This document shows, one piece after another, positions 53,207 to 62,551 of a stretch of DNA of 64,000 nucleotides. How positions within the stretch are numbered: position 1 is the stretch's first letter; each line of letters starts with the position of its first letter. The position numbers and the translations under genes are program-made. The DNA is from Gemmatimonadales bacterium. Its GTDB lineage: Bacteria; Gemmatimonadota; Gemmatimonadetes; Palauibacterales; Palauibacteraceae. The notes beneath the pieces are model-generated. The model had not been told where the DNA came from. It searched no databases and was given only the letters and a program-made list of their open reading frames with translations. The stretch covers positions 1 through 64,000 of the forward strand of contig VXOJ01000017.1 in the NCBI GenBank assembly GCA_009840115.1. The letters are read 5' to 3'.

Positions 53207-54744
53207 CGGCCTTCTACGAGGGGCACTGGATCCTGACCGCGCTCGTGGTCCTCCCCCTCATCGGCGGGGCGGCCTGCCTCGTGGCGCCGGAGGCGCGCGC
53301 GAAGACCGTCGCCCTCGCGACGACGCTCGTCCTGTTCGCGCTCTCGCTGCCGCTCTTCTGGACCTTCGACACGGCGGAGCCCGGATTCCAGAATCTCGTC
53401 TCCATCCCGTGGATCGAGGCGTGGGGGATCTCATACGCGGTGGGCCTGGACGGGATCTCCATCCTCATGATCCTGCTCACGACGTTCACGATGCCGCTCG
53501 CGGTGGCGGGGTCGTTCGCCCACATCCGGACCCGCGAGCGCGCCTTCTACGCGATGCTCCTCTTCCTCACGACGGGGATGATCGGCGTCTTCGTCGCGCT
53601 CGATCTCTTCCTGTTCTACGTGTTCTGGGAGATCATGCTGATCCCGATGTACTTCCTCATCGGGGTCTGGGGCGGGAAGCGCCGGATCTATTCCGCCGTG
53701 AAGTTCTTCCTCTACACGGCGGTGGGCTCGCTGCTCATGCTGGTCGCGATCGTGACCATGGCGTGGATCTTCCAGGACGGCTCGGGGGCGTGGAGCTTCG
53801 CCTACGAGGACCTCGTGTCGCTCGAACTCGCGCGGCGCGCGCAACTGTGGCTCTTCGGCGGGTTCGCGCTCGCGTTCGCGATCAAGGTGCCGCTGTTCCC
53901 GTTCCACACCTGGCTGCCGGACGCGCACGTGGAGGCGCCGACGGCGGGCTCGGTGATCCTGGCGGGGGTGCTGCTCAAGATGGGCGTGTACGGGTTCCTG
54001 CGCTTCGGCCTCCCGTTCTTCCCGGCCGCGGCGACGGACCCCGTGGTCGTGAACGCGATGCTCGTGCTGGGGCTGATCGGGATCCTGTACGCGGCCTGGG
54101 TGGCGGCGGTGCAGCCGGACGCGAAGAAGCTCATCGCCTACACGTCGGTCGCCCACCTCGGCTTCGTCGTGCTCGGCGTGTTCGGGCTCACGACGCAGGG
54201 GATCGAGGGCGGCATCCTCCAGATGGTGAACCACGGGATTTCCACGGGGGCGCTCTTCCTCCTCATCGGGATGCTGTACGAGCGGCGCCACTCGCGGCAG
54301 ATCGCGGACTTCGGCGGCATCGCGAAGGTGATGCCGGTGTTCGCCTTCGCGCTCGTCGTCGTCGCGCTGTCGTCCGTCGGGCTGCCGGGGACGAACGGCT
54401 TCGTGGGCGAGTTCCTCATCCTCGTGGGGACGTTCCGGACGCACCCGTGGATCGCGGCGATCGCGACGACGGGCGTGATCTTCGCGGCCTGCTACATGCT
54501 GCCCATGGTGCAGCGGGTCCTCTTCAACCGGCTCGACCGGGAGGAGAACCTCGCGCTCACCGACGTGAACCGCCGCGAGCGGCTGATCCTCGCACCGCTC
54601 CTCGCGCTCATCCTGCTCATCGGCGTGTGGCCGGGCCCCTTCCTGAACCGGACGCGGGCGTCCGTCGAGGCGCTCATCGAGCACGTGGAGACGCGGTCGG
54701 CCAGCGTCGAGGCCGTGGCCGCGCAGGGCGGGGGAGGGGAGTGA
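53203..54744 (+). CDS. nuoM: NADH-quinone oxidoreductase subunit M
   Basis: The 513-aa antiporter-like subunit has about 14 helices. YVFWEIMLIPMYFLIGVWGG carries the conserved Glu, AIKVPLFPFHTWLPDAHVEAP the TM Lys and PFHTWLPDAH signature. It pumps protons with NuoL and NuoN. GTG start, overlapping nuoL by 4 bases. Confidence 0.95.
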   Translation: MTAFYEGHWILTALVVLPLIGGAACLVAPEARAKTVALATTLVLFALSLPLFWTFDTAEPGFQNLVSIPWIEAWGISYAVGLDGISILMILLTTFTMPLAVAGSFAHIRTRERAFYAMLLFLTTGMIGVFVALDLFLFYVFWEIMLIPMYFLIGVWGGKRRIYSAVKFFLYTAVGSLLMLVAIVTMAWIFQDGSGAWSFAYEDLVSLELARRAQLWLFGGFALAFAIKVPLFPFHTWLPDAHVEAPTAGSVILAGVLLKMGVYGFLRFGLPFFPAAATDPVVVNAMLVLGLIGILYAAWVAAVQPDAKKLIAYTSVAHLGFVVLGVFGLTTQGIEGGILQMVNHGISTGALFLLIGMLYERRHSRQIADFGGIAKVMPVFAFALVVVALSSVGLPGTNGFVGEFLILVGTFRTHPWIAAIATTGVIFAACYMLPMVQRVLFNRLDREENLALTDVNRRERLILAPLLALILLIGVWPGPFLNRTRASVEALIEHVETRSASVEAVAAQGGGGE

Positions 54745-54745
54745 C

Positions 54746-56287
54746 GTGAATCACTGGGTCGCGCTCCTGCCGGAGGTCATCCTGTCGCTGGCGGCGATGT
54801 TCATCCTCATGCACGACGCCTTCGCGCGCGCGAGCGGGGGTGGCGCGGGCGCGGACGGTGCCGCGGGAGGCGGGGCCGGCGATGGGCGCATGTCCGTCGA
54901 CTGCCTCGTCACGCTGTACTCGATCGCGGGCGCGTTCATCGCGAGCCTGTGGCTCATGGACGCTTCCGCCCCGCCGGACGCGATGATCGCGCTCGACGGC
55001 TTCCGCGTGGCGGCGGACACGATTCTGTGCGGCGGAGCCCTGCTCGTGGTGTCGCTCTCGCGCGACTACCTGAGCCGGGAGGGGCTGCGGTCGCCGGAGT
55101 TCCACGCCCTGATTCTCCTGGCCCTCGTCGGGATGATGGTGCTCGTCGCGGCGCGCGACCTCATCCTCCTTTTCGTCGGCCTCGAGCTGATGTCGATCTC
55201 CGTCTACATCCTCACGGGCTTCGTGCGGAAGAACCCGCGCTCCTCCGAGGCGAGCCTCAAGTACTTCATCGTCGGCGCCTTCGCGAGCGCCTTCGTCGTG
55301 TACGGGATGGCGCTCCTCTACGGGGCCACGGGGACGACGCGCCTGGCCACCGCCGCCGAGCGCATCGCGGCCGCGCCGGCCGGGGGGGATCTGCTCCTCG
55401 TCGCCGGCATCGGCCTCCTGCTCATCGGCTTCGCGTTCAAGATCGCCGCCGTCCCCTTCCACATGTGGGCCCCGGACGCCTACGACGGCGCGCCGACGCC
55501 GGTCACGTCGTTCATGGCGACGGGGGTCAAGGCGGCCGCCTTCGTCGCGCTCCTGCGCGTGCTGACCGTGGATCTCGGGGGCGCGGCCGAGGTGTGGAAG
55601 GGCGCCGTGTGGTGGCTCGCGATCCTGACCATGATCGTGCCCAACCTCATCGCGCTCTCGCAGCAGGACGTGAAGCGGATGCTGGCCTACTCCTCGGTGG
55701 CGCACGCCGGGTACCTCCTCGTCGGCGTGGTCGCGGCCTCCGAACTGGGGCGGTCCGCCTCGATCTTCTATCTCGCGGCGTACACCGTGGTGACCGCGGG
55801 GAGCTTCGCCATCGTCTTCCACGTGGCGGGACGGGGCGACCGGAACCAGCGCGTGCAGGACTACCGGGGGCTGGGCTGGCGGCGTCCGGTGCTCGGGGCG
55901 GCGCTCCTCGTCTTCCTCCTCTCGCTGGCCGGCTTCCCGCCCACGGCGGGCTTCGTCGGCAAGCTGTACCTGCTTCGCGCCGCGGTGGATGCGGGGGAGA
56001 TTGCGCTGGCGGTCACGCTCGTGCTGACGAGCCTCGTCGCCTACTACTACTACCTCCGCGTGGTGTGGAAGATGTACTTCGAGGCGGCGCCCGAGGACGC
56101 CCACACGCCGCCGCCGCCCAGGCCGGGGTTCAACCTCGCGATCGGGACGTGCGTGGCGCTGATCCTCCTCGGCGGCCTCTTCCCGGGACGCATCATCGAC
56201 CGGGCCCGCGAGGCCCTCGCGGATGTGCCCGCGGACGCGCCCGCGCCGGGCATGGTCGTCCAGGCCGAGGACCCGCCGTCGCCGTAA
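54746..56287 (+). CDS. nuoN: NADH-quinone oxidoreductase subunit N
   Basis: The 513-aa subunit ends the operon. LFVGLELMSISVYILTGF holds the conserved Glu, AFKIAAVPFHMWAPDAYDGAP the Lys and PFHMWAPD block, and SVAHAGYLLVGVVA the usual helix. Its first loop has a Gly/Ala-rich insert (about 32-50). GTG start with GGAGGGG upstream. The stop overlaps the phosphohexomutase start by one base (TAATG). Confidence 0.94.
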   Translation: MNHWVALLPEVILSLAAMFILMHDAFARASGGGAGADGAAGGGAGDGRMSVDCLVTLYSIAGAFIASLWLMDASAPPDAMIALDGFRVAADTILCGGALLVVSLSRDYLSREGLRSPEFHALILLALVGMMVLVAARDLILLFVGLELMSISVYILTGFVRKNPRSSEASLKYFIVGAFASAFVVYGMALLYGATGTTRLATAAERIAAAPAGGDLLLVAGIGLLLIGFAFKIAAVPFHMWAPDAYDGAPTPVTSFMATGVKAAAFVALLRVLTVDLGGAAEVWKGAVWWLAILTMIVPNLIALSQQDVKRMLAYSSVAHAGYLLVGVVAASELGRSASIFYLAAYTVVTAGSFAIVFHVAGRGDRNQRVQDYRGLGWRRPVLGAALLVFLLSLAGFPPTAGFVGKLYLLRAAVDAGEIALAVTLVLTSLVAYYYYLRVVWKMYFEAAPEDAHTPPPPRPGFNLAIGTCVALILLGGLFPGRIIDRAREALADVPADAPAPGMVVQAEDPPSP

Positions 56288-57654
56288 TGCCCATCCACTC
56301 CGGAATCTTCCGCGAATACGACATTCGCGGGATCGTCGGGGACGACCTGACGGAGACGGCGGCCGAACTCGTGGGGCGCGCCTTCGGGACGGAACTCGCG
56401 GACCGCCCGGCGCCGCGCGTCGTCGTCGGCCACGACAACCGGCCTTCGTCTCCGGCGCTCACAGCCGCCCTGTGCCGCGGCCTGTGCGCGGCCGGCGTCG
56501 ACGTGACGACGGTCGGCACGGTCCCCACGCCGACCCTCTATTTCGCGGCGATCGAGTTCGGGACGGACGGGGCGATTCAGATCACCGGATCCCACAACCC
56601 GCCCGAATACAACGGCATCAAGATGGTGCGGGACGGCGCGGCGCTCTACGGCCCGGCGATCCGTGCCCTCCGCGACCGGATCGAGGCGGAGGCCTTCGTG
56701 TCGGGCCGCGGGGAGATGCGGGAGGCGGAGATCCTCGACCGCTACGTGGAGGAGATCGCCGCGCGGGGACGCGTCGAGGGCGACGTGCGCATGGTGCTCG
56801 ACTGCGGGAACGGGGTGGGGAGCGTCATCGCGGTGCGCGCCCTGACCGCTGCGGGCATCGACGTGGACGGCCTCTACTGCGAGTCGGACGGGACCTTCCC
56901 GAACCACCACCCGGACCCGACGGTGGACGAATATATCCGGGACCTCATCGCGCGCGTGCCCGCGACCGGCGCGGACCTCGGCGTGGGACTCGACGGGGAC
57001 GCGGACCGGATCGGCGCCGTGACCGAAGAGGGGAGGATCATCCGGGGCGACCACCTGCTGCTTCTGTTCGCGAAGGAAGTGCTCGCGGAACGGCCGGGGG
57101 CCGAGGTCGTGTTCGACGTGAAGTGCTCGCAGGCGCTGCCCCGGGTCATCCGGGCCCACGGCGGCGTCCCCGTGATGTGGAAGACGGGACACTCGCTCAT
57201 CAAGGAGCGCATGCGGGCCGGGGGATCTCCGATCGCGGGTGAGATGAGCGGGCATATCTGCTTTGCGGACAGGTTCTTCGGCACGGACGACGCGATCTAC
57301 GCGGCGGCCCGCCTCGCGGGTCTCGTGTCCCGCTCGGGACGCCGGCTGTCGGAGTTGGCGGCGGAGATTCCGAGCTATCCGGCGACGCCCGAACTGCGCC
57401 TGGACTGTCCGGAAGAGCGGAAGTTCGGCCTCGTGGCGGAGGCGGTCCGCTTCTTCCGCGAACGGTACGAGGTCATCGACATCGACGGCGTGCGCGTCCT
57501 GTTTGACGGCGGGTGGCTGCTGATCCGGGCGAGCAACACCCAGCCGGCCGTCGTGGCGCGCGTGGAGGCGGACACGGAGGAGCGCCTGCGCGAGATCGCG
57601 GGCGTGGCGCGGACGTTCCTGGCCGGTCAGGGGGTCGACCTGCCGGCGGTTTGA
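56287..57654 (+). CDS. phosphomannomutase/phosphoglucomutase
   Basis: The 455-aa enzyme belongs to the alpha-D-phosphohexomutase family. The phospho-Ser loop is ITGSHNPPEYNGIKM (Ser near 101), the metal loop is GLDGDADRIGAV (near 237), the sugar loop is GEMSGHICFADRFFGTDD (near 319) and the phosphate loop is RASNTQPAVVARVEA (near 415). It would interconvert mannose or glucose 6- and 1-phosphates for envelope sugars. Sugar preference (PMM, PGM or both) is not clear. It is coupled to nuoN only by a 1-base overlap. Confidence 0.92.
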   Translation: MPIHSGIFREYDIRGIVGDDLTETAAELVGRAFGTELADRPAPRVVVGHDNRPSSPALTAALCRGLCAAGVDVTTVGTVPTPTLYFAAIEFGTDGAIQITGSHNPPEYNGIKMVRDGAALYGPAIRALRDRIEAEAFVSGRGEMREAEILDRYVEEIAARGRVEGDVRMVLDCGNGVGSVIAVRALTAAGIDVDGLYCESDGTFPNHHPDPTVDEYIRDLIARVPATGADLGVGLDGDADRIGAVTEEGRIIRGDHLLLLFAKEVLAERPGAEVVFDVKCSQALPRVIRAHGGVPVMWKTGHSLIKERMRAGGSPIAGEMSGHICFADRFFGTDDAIYAAARLAGLVSRSGRRLSELAAEIPSYPATPELRLDCPEERKFGLVAEAVRFFRERYEVIDIDGVRVLFDGGWLLIRASNTQPAVVARVEADTEERLREIAGVARTFLAGQGVDLPAV

Positions 57655-57683
57655 CGCGAAATTCGGAGCATGACGACGATCCT

Positions 57684-58835
57684 ATGAACATTCACGAATT
57701 CCAGGCGCGGGCGATCTTCGCGCGGCACGGCATCCCCGTGCCGGAGGCCGAGGTCGCCGCGACCGCGGACGAAGCCGCGGCGGCGGCCGAACGCTTCGGC
57801 GGACAAGTGGTCGTCAAGGCCCAGGTCCACGCCGGAGGCCGCGGCAAGGCGGGAGGCGTCAAGCTCGCCGCGACCCCGGCCGAGGCGCGCGACAGCGCCC
57901 ACGCCATCCTCGGGATGGAGATCAAGGGAATCGAGGTGCGGCGGGTCCTCGTCGCGCCGGCCGAGGACATCGCCTCCGAGGCCTATGTCGGCATCGTGCT
58001 CGACCGGGCGCGCCAGGCGGACACGATCATGGTCTCCTCGGAGGGCGGTGTCGACATCGAGGAGGTCGCCGCGACGATGCCCGGGGCGATCCGGAAGGTC
58101 GCCGTGGACCCGCGCTACGGGCTCCTCGCCCACCAGGCGGCCCTGCTCGGCCATCACCTCTACGACGACGCGGGCGCGGCGCGGCAGGCTTCGTCCATCA
58201 TCGCGAAGCTCTACGAGGCGTACCGGGCGAGCGGCGCCATGCTGGCGGAAATCAACCCGATGATCGTGAACCCGGCCGGAGAGGTGAAGGCGATCGACGC
58301 GAAGATGAACATCGACGACAACGCCCTCTTCCGGCTTCCCGACATCGCCGCGCTTCGCGACACGGAGGCGGAGAATCCGGCCGAGGTGCGGGCGCGGGAG
58401 GCCCAACTCTCCTACATCCCGCTCGACGGCAACGTCGGGTGCTGCGTGAACGGGGCCGGCCTCGCGATGGCCACGATGGACCTGGTCAAGTACTACGGCG
58501 GCGAGCCGGCGAACTTCCTCGACATCGGGGGCTCCTCGAATCCCGACAAGGTCGTGGCGGCGCTCGAACTCATCACCGCGGACCCGAACGTGAAGTCGAT
58601 TCTGTTCAACATCTTCGGCGGCATCACGCGCTGCGACGACGTCGCGAACGGGATCGTGGAGGCGACGGACCGCATGGAACTCGGGGTGCCGATCACGATC
58701 CGCCTGACGGGAACGAACGAGGAGGAGGGCGTCGCGATCCTCGCTGCGCGGGGGTTCGAGGCGATGGTGGACATGGACCGGGCGGTGGAGACCGCCGTGC
58801 GCCGCGCGGGCGGCGCCACGGAGGGCGGCCGCTGA
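57684..58835 (+). CDS. sucC: succinyl-CoA synthetase beta subunit (ADP/GDP-forming)
   Basis: The 383-aa subunit carries the ATP-grasp fold and starts [38 protein letters not shown] is the nucleotide-binding loop, and AEINPMIVN and [17 protein letters not shown] are family blocks. It couples succinyl-CoA to nucleoside triphosphate formation in the TCA cycle with SucD. ATG 57684 is the family-consistent start. It overlaps sucD by one base. Confidence 0.95.
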   Translation: MNIHEFQARAIFARHGIPVPEAEVAATADEAAAAAERFGGQVVVKAQVHAGGRGKAGGVKLAATPAEARDSAHAILGMEIKGIEVRRVLVAPAEDIASEAYVGIVLDRARQADTIMVSSEGGVDIEEVAATMPGAIRKVAVDPRYGLLAHQAALLGHHLYDDAGAARQASSIIAKLYEAYRASGAMLAEINPMIVNPAGEVKAIDAKMNIDDNALFRLPDIAALRDTEAENPAEVRAREAQLSYIPLDGNVGCCVNGAGLAMATMDLVKYYGGEPANFLDIGGSSNPDKVVAALELITADPNVKSILFNIFGGITRCDDVANGIVEATDRMELGVPITIRLTGTNEEEGVAILAARGFEAMVDMDRAVETAVRRAGGATEGGR

Positions 58836-59701
58836 TGGGGATCTTCATCGGGGACGATACGAGGCTCGTGGTCCAGGGAATCACGGGGCGCGACGGCTCG
58901 TTCCACACGCGGCAGATGATGGAGTACGGCACGCGCGTCGTGGCCGGCGTGACGCCGGGGAAGGGCGGCCGGTCGTTCGACGACGCCGTGCCCGTGTTCG
59001 ACACCGTGGAGGAGGTGGTGGCCGAGGCGGAGGCGAACACGAGCGTCATCTACGTGCCCGCGCGCTTCGCGGCGGACGCGGTGTTCGAGGCGGCGGACGC
59101 GGGGATCGCGCTCATCGTGTGCATCACCGAGGGCGTGCCCGTCGGGGACATGCTGCGCGTGCTGCCGTACGTGCGGGAGAAGGGCGCGCGTCTCATCGGC
59201 CCCAACTGCCCGGGGCTCATCGTCCCCGGCCGCTGCAAGGTCGGGATTCTCCCGGGCCAGATCGTGCGCGAGGGGCCGGTCGGGATCGTGAGCCGTTCCG
59301 GCACGCTCACGTACGAGGTCATCTTCCAGCTCACGCGGGCCGGCATCGGACAGTCCGCCTGCGTCGGGATCGGGGGCGACCCGCTCATCGGCACGGACTT
59401 CGTCGATTGTCTGGCGGCGTTCGAGGCGGACCCGGAGACGGAGGCCGTCGCGGTGATCGGGGAGATCGGCGGGACGGACGAGCAGGTGGCGGCGGAGTAC
59501 GTGTCGCGGGAGATGAGCAAGCCCGTCGTCGGGTTCATCGCGGGCCAGACGGCACCTCCCGGCCGGCGCATGGGGCACGCGGGCGCGATCATCTCGGGCT
59601 CCGAGGGGACGGCGGAGGAGAAGATCCGCGCCTTCGAGAGCCACGGGATCGGCGTCGCCCGGCGGCCCGCCGACCTGGTGGGTCTGATCCGCGACCGCTA
59701 G
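58835..59701 (+). CDS. sucD: succinyl-CoA synthetase alpha subunit
   Basis: The 288-aa subunit binds CoA and carries the phosphorylated His in [12 protein letters not shown] (near residue 247). [20 protein letters not shown] is the CoA-binding start, and [11 protein letters not shown] and SRSGTLTYE are also conserved. It forms the active enzyme with SucC. Confidence 0.96.
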   Translation: MGIFIGDDTRLVVQGITGRDGSFHTRQMMEYGTRVVAGVTPGKGGRSFDDAVPVFDTVEEVVAEAEANTSVIYVPARFAADAVFEAADAGIALIVCITEGVPVGDMLRVLPYVREKGARLIGPNCPGLIVPGRCKVGILPGQIVREGPVGIVSRSGTLTYEVIFQLTRAGIGQSACVGIGGDPLIGTDFVDCLAAFEADPETEAVAVIGEIGGTDEQVAAEYVSREMSKPVVGFIAGQTAPPGRRMGHAGAIISGSEGTAEEKIRAFESHGIGVARRPADLVGLIRDR

Positions 59702-59750
59702 GGCGGGTCGGGGGCGGGACGCGGCGACGCAGAACCGGCGGGAGGCGACA

Positions 59751-60209
59751 ATGAAGGTACGGGAGATCATGACCCGCGACGTGACCACGGTCCCTCCCGG
59801 CATGACGGTGGAGGCGGCGGCGGACATGCTCGCGCGCCGCCGGCTCCGCGCGATGCCGGTCATCGACGACGAGGGCCATGTGCTCGGGATGCTCACGGAC
59901 CGCCTGTTGATCAGCCGCCTCCTGCCCGCGCTCGAGCGGGCGGAGGCGGGCCGGCCGACGACGGGAAGCGTCCACGCCGGCGAGGTGCGAGACATCATGG
60001 AACGGGCCGTGATGTGCGTGAAGGAGGACGAACCGCTGGCCAACGTGGTTCGCCTGATGCTGGACAGGGAGATCGAACGTTTTCCCGTCGTCCGCGAAGG
60101 CGAGCTCGTCGGGTTCCTGACGCGCGGTGACATCATCCGAAGGCTCCTTCTTCGGGACGCGGCGGGCGAGGCGGAAGAAACGGAAGCCGAAGAAACGAAA
60201 GGGGAGTGA
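59751..60209 (+). CDS. tandem CBS-domain protein
   Basis: The 152-aa protein is nearly all two CBS domains: VREIMTRDVTTVPPGMTVEA to MLTDRLLISRL (about 2-55), and VRDIMERAVMCVKEDEPLAN to GFLTRGDIIRRLL (about 80-140). Such pairs bind adenine nucleotides and sense energy state. The end is acidic (AEETEAEETKGE). GGGAGG precedes the ATG. The partner regulated by it is unknown. Confidence 0.9.
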   Translation: MKVREIMTRDVTTVPPGMTVEAAADMLARRRLRAMPVIDDEGHVLGMLTDRLLISRLLPALERAEAGRPTTGSVHAGEVRDIMERAVMCVKEDEPLANVVRLMLDREIERFPVVREGELVGFLTRGDIIRRLLLRDAAGEAEETEAEETKGE

Positions 60210-60213
60210 AGCC

Positions 60214-60639
60214 GTGCAGACGATGACGCTCGCGATCATCAAGCCCGATGCGTTCGGGTCCGGGAAGGCCGGCAGGGTCCTCGCGGCGCTCGAGGACGCG
60301 GGCTTTCGCATACGGGGGTCACGGGTTCTGCGGCTCCGGCGCGCCGGAGCCGAAGCCTTCTATGCCGTGCACCGGGAGCGGCCCTTCTTCGGGGCGCTCG
60401 TGGAGTTCATGACGTCGGGGCCCTGCATGGCGCTCGCGCTCGAACACGACCGCGCGGTGCCCTACCTGCGCGAGGTCATCGGCGCCACGGACCCGGCGGA
60501 GGCCGCGCCGGGCACCGTGCGCGCGCTGTACGCGGAGAGCAAGGAGCGCAACGCGATCCACGGCTCCGACTCGGACGAGAACGCGAGGGCGGAACTCGGC
60601 TTTTTCTTCGGACAGGTCGACCTCATCGAGAGCGCGTGA
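60214..60639 (+). CDS. ndk: nucleoside diphosphate kinase
   Basis: The 141-aa enzyme equilibrates NTP pools. It has MTLAIIKPDAFGSG, the nucleotide site SGPCMALALEHDRAV, and the phosphorylated His in RNAIHGSDSDENA (near 117). GTG 60214 is chosen because GGGGAG lies 7 bases upstream; ATG 60223 is the alternative. Its neighbours sucC/sucD make NTPs directly. Its stop overlaps yceD (GTGA). Confidence 0.94.
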   Translation: MQTMTLAIIKPDAFGSGKAGRVLAALEDAGFRIRGSRVLRLRRAGAEAFYAVHRERPFFGALVEFMTSGPCMALALEHDRAVPYLREVIGATDPAEAAPGTVRALYAESKERNAIHGSDSDENARAELGFFFGQVDLIESA

Positions 60640-61235
60640 GCCCGCGTCGCGCATCGCCGCCGCCGGACCCGGCGGAATCTGCGCGAATCGGACTTGCGGG
60701 CCTCGACGCCGGCCCCATCGAGCGGGCGTTTCGCGTCGAGACGCCGGACGAATCGCTCGGCGCGTTGCCGCTCCCCTTCGAGTACGTCGACATCGAGGTC
60801 GAAATCCGGAAGGCGGATGGGGCCTCGGTTCGCGCCCGGGGCACGCTCGGCGCGCGGGCCACGGTCGAGTGCCGCCGCTGCCTCGATCCGACCCGGGTCC
60901 GTGTGCGCGCCAGGTGGGACGCGCTATACCGCCCGCCCGCCCGGGTCACGCCGGGCGAAGAGGGGGTCTGGGTGCTGGACGCCGAGTCGGGCGAACTGGA
61001 CCTGGCGGGGCCGATCCGCGAGGAGTTGTGGGTCCAGGCGCCCGCCTGGGTGGAGTGCTCGCCCGAGTGCCCGGGGCTCTGCCCGGCGTGCGGCGCGCGG
61101 GTCGCGGAACAGCCGTGCCGCTGCCCGCCGCCTGAACCCGACGCGCGCTGGGCCGCGCTGGAGGGACTGGGAGGAGGTTCGGCGGACGCCTCGGAGGGCG
61201 CTTCGGAGGGGGCCCCGGAGGGCGAAATTCCTTGA
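60636..61235 (+). CDS. yceD: YceD family (DUF177) protein
   Basis: The 199-aa protein matches the YceD/DUF177 family, with VECRRCLDPTRV and a Cys-rich region CSPECPGLCPACG (about 135-150). YceD is linked to 23S rRNA accumulation, and its gene commonly precedes rpmF, as here. The C-terminal 25 residues are acidic and Gly/Ser-rich. GTG overlaps the ndk stop. Confidence 0.88.
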   Translation: MSPRRASPPPDPAESARIGLAGLDAGPIERAFRVETPDESLGALPLPFEYVDIEVEIRKADGASVRARGTLGARATVECRRCLDPTRVRVRARWDALYRPPARVTPGEEGVWVLDAESGELDLAGPIREELWVQAPAWVECSPECPGLCPACGARVAEQPCRCPPPEPDARWAALEGLGGGSADASEGASEGAPEGEIP

Positions 61236-61261
61236 CATTCGGGGGCGAAAAGCGCCAGTTA
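61232..61261 (+). promoter_or_regulatory. likely rpmF promoter
   Basis: TTGACA (61232-61237), a perfect -35 box, overlaps the yceD stop codon. CAGTTA (61256-61261) lies 18 bp away as a weak -10. The rpmF ATG follows 59 bases later. Confidence 0.5.
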
Positions 61262-61319
61262 CCACGCTCCGTTCGAACGTCGCGGAGTTCCATTCGATGG
61301 CCAGGAGTGAGTTGACGAT

Positions 61320-61502
61320 ATGGCTGTTCCCAAGAGACGGACGTCGAAGCAGCGCAAGCGCAAGCGGCGCACGCACTACAGGGCGCCGGACAACGCGCGC
61401 CAGGCGTGTCCCAAGTGCGGGGATCCGAAGCGACCGCATCGCGTCTGCCCGACCTGCGGCTACTACGCGGACCGCGAGGTCGTTCAGGTCGACGACTTTT
61501 GA
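61320..61502 (+). CDS. rpmF: 50S ribosomal protein L32
   Basis: The 60-aa protein starts MAVPKRRTSKQRKRKRRTHY and carries a zinc-ribbon CPKCGDPKRPHRVCPTCGYY (Cys pairs near 33/36 and 45/48). Zinc binding is expected because all four Cys are retained. It lies in the classic yceD-rpmF-plsX order. Confidence 0.96.
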   Translation: MAVPKRRTSKQRKRKRRTHYRAPDNARQACPKCGDPKRPHRVCPTCGYYADREVVQVDDF

Positions 61503-61514
61503 AGCCCCCGAGCG

Positions 61515-61537
61515 CGGCCGCCGCCCTCCGGCGGCCG
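61515..61537 (+). terminator. GC hairpin between rpmF and plsX
   Basis: CGGCCGCCG (61515-61523) and CGGCGGCCG (61529-61537) form a perfect 9-bp stem with the loop CCCTC, 13 bases after the rpmF stop. No T run follows, so partial termination or attenuation between rpmF and plsX is more likely than full termination. Confidence 0.5.
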
Positions 61538-61570
61538 GGCCGGGTAGATGAGTCGGGCGAGCAGCCCGTG

Positions 61571-62551
61571 ATGCGGGTAGCGCTCGATCTGCTGGGCGGA
61601 GACGCCGCGCCGGAAGCCACGCTGCAGGCCGCCGCGGCGGCGCTCGACGCGTGGCCGGACGATCTTTCCCTCCTGCTCGTGGGGCCCGGCGATCTCCTGC
61701 GCGAAGCACGAAGCCGCTTCCCGCGCGACCGGGTGGCGTGGCTCGCGGCGGAGGAGTTCATCGGCCCGGCGGAACCGCCCGCCCTCGCCGTGCGGCGGAA
61801 GGCCGACAGCACCGTGGTCCGCGGCCTCGAGGCCGTGCGCGACGGGAGGGCCGACGGCTTCGTGTCCGCCGGGCCGACGGGAGCCACCGTCGTGGCTTCG
61901 GTGCTCACGCTCGGCTTGCTCCCCGGCGTGGACCGCCCGCCCGTGGGCGCCCTCTTCCCGACCGCGACCGGGCGCGTGCTCGTCATGGACGTAGGCGCGA
62001 ACGTGGACGTCCGTCCGCGGCAACTGCACCAGTTCGCGCACCTGGGCTCGACCTATCTGCGCCGGACGCTTTCGGTCGGGCGGCCGCGGGTCGGCCTCCT
62101 CAACATCGGCGTGGAGGGAGAGAAGGGAGGAGGCGCGATCGCGACGGCCCACGGGCTCCTCTCCGCCGACCCGGAGCTCCATTTCGTCGGCAACGTGGAG
62201 GGACACCAGATCGTGACCGGGGCCTGCGACGTGCTCGTGTGCGGCGGTTTCGTCGGCAACGTGCTGCTCAAGTTCTACGAGTCGATCGCCGAGTTCGTGC
62301 TCGGGATCTTCCGCAACGCCGGCGTGGGCGAAGGGGGCGAACTCGGCGAGGCGCTGCGCTTTCTCGACTACGCCGAGTACGGCGGCGCGCCCCTGTTCGG
62401 CGTGGACGGAGTCACGGTCATCTGTCACGGGACTTCCCCCTCGCGCGCCATCATGAACGGGATTCGCACGGCGGCCGACTGCGCCGCTTCGGGCTTCACC
62501 TCCGTCACGCGCACCTCCCTCGCCCGGATGCCGCAGGAGAGCGGCGCGTGA
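61571..62551 (+). CDS. plsX: phosphate acyltransferase PlsX
   Basis: The 326-aa enzyme makes acyl-phosphate from acyl-ACP for phospholipid synthesis. It begins MRVALDLLGGDAAPEATLQA and has SAGPTGATVVAS, LVMDVGANVDVRP and GFVGNVLLKFYES, the family core. ATG 61571 is used; GTG 61568 one codon earlier is possible. It overlaps fabD by 4 bases and would link to the PlsC-type enzyme at 14550; plsY is not seen. Confidence 0.94.
   Translation: MRVALDLLGGDAAPEATLQAAAAALDAWPDDLSLLLVGPGDLLREARSRFPRDRVAWLAAEEFIGPAEPPALAVRRKADSTVVRGLEAVRDGRADGFVSAGPTGATVVASVLTLGLLPGVDRPPVGALFPTATGRVLVMDVGANVDVRPRQLHQFAHLGSTYLRRTLSVGRPRVGLLNIGVEGEKGGGAIATAHGLLSADPELHFVGNVEGHQIVTGACDVLVCGGFVGNVLLKFYESIAEFVLGIFRNAGVGEGGELGEALRFLDYAEYGGAPLFGVDGVTVICHGTSPSRAIMNGIRTAADCAASGFTSVTRTSLARMPQESGA

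Noticed and set aside
61559-61575. GCAGCCCGTG before plsX as a fourth copy of the repeated element
   Set aside because: Only ten bases match and no arm or loop of the element follows.
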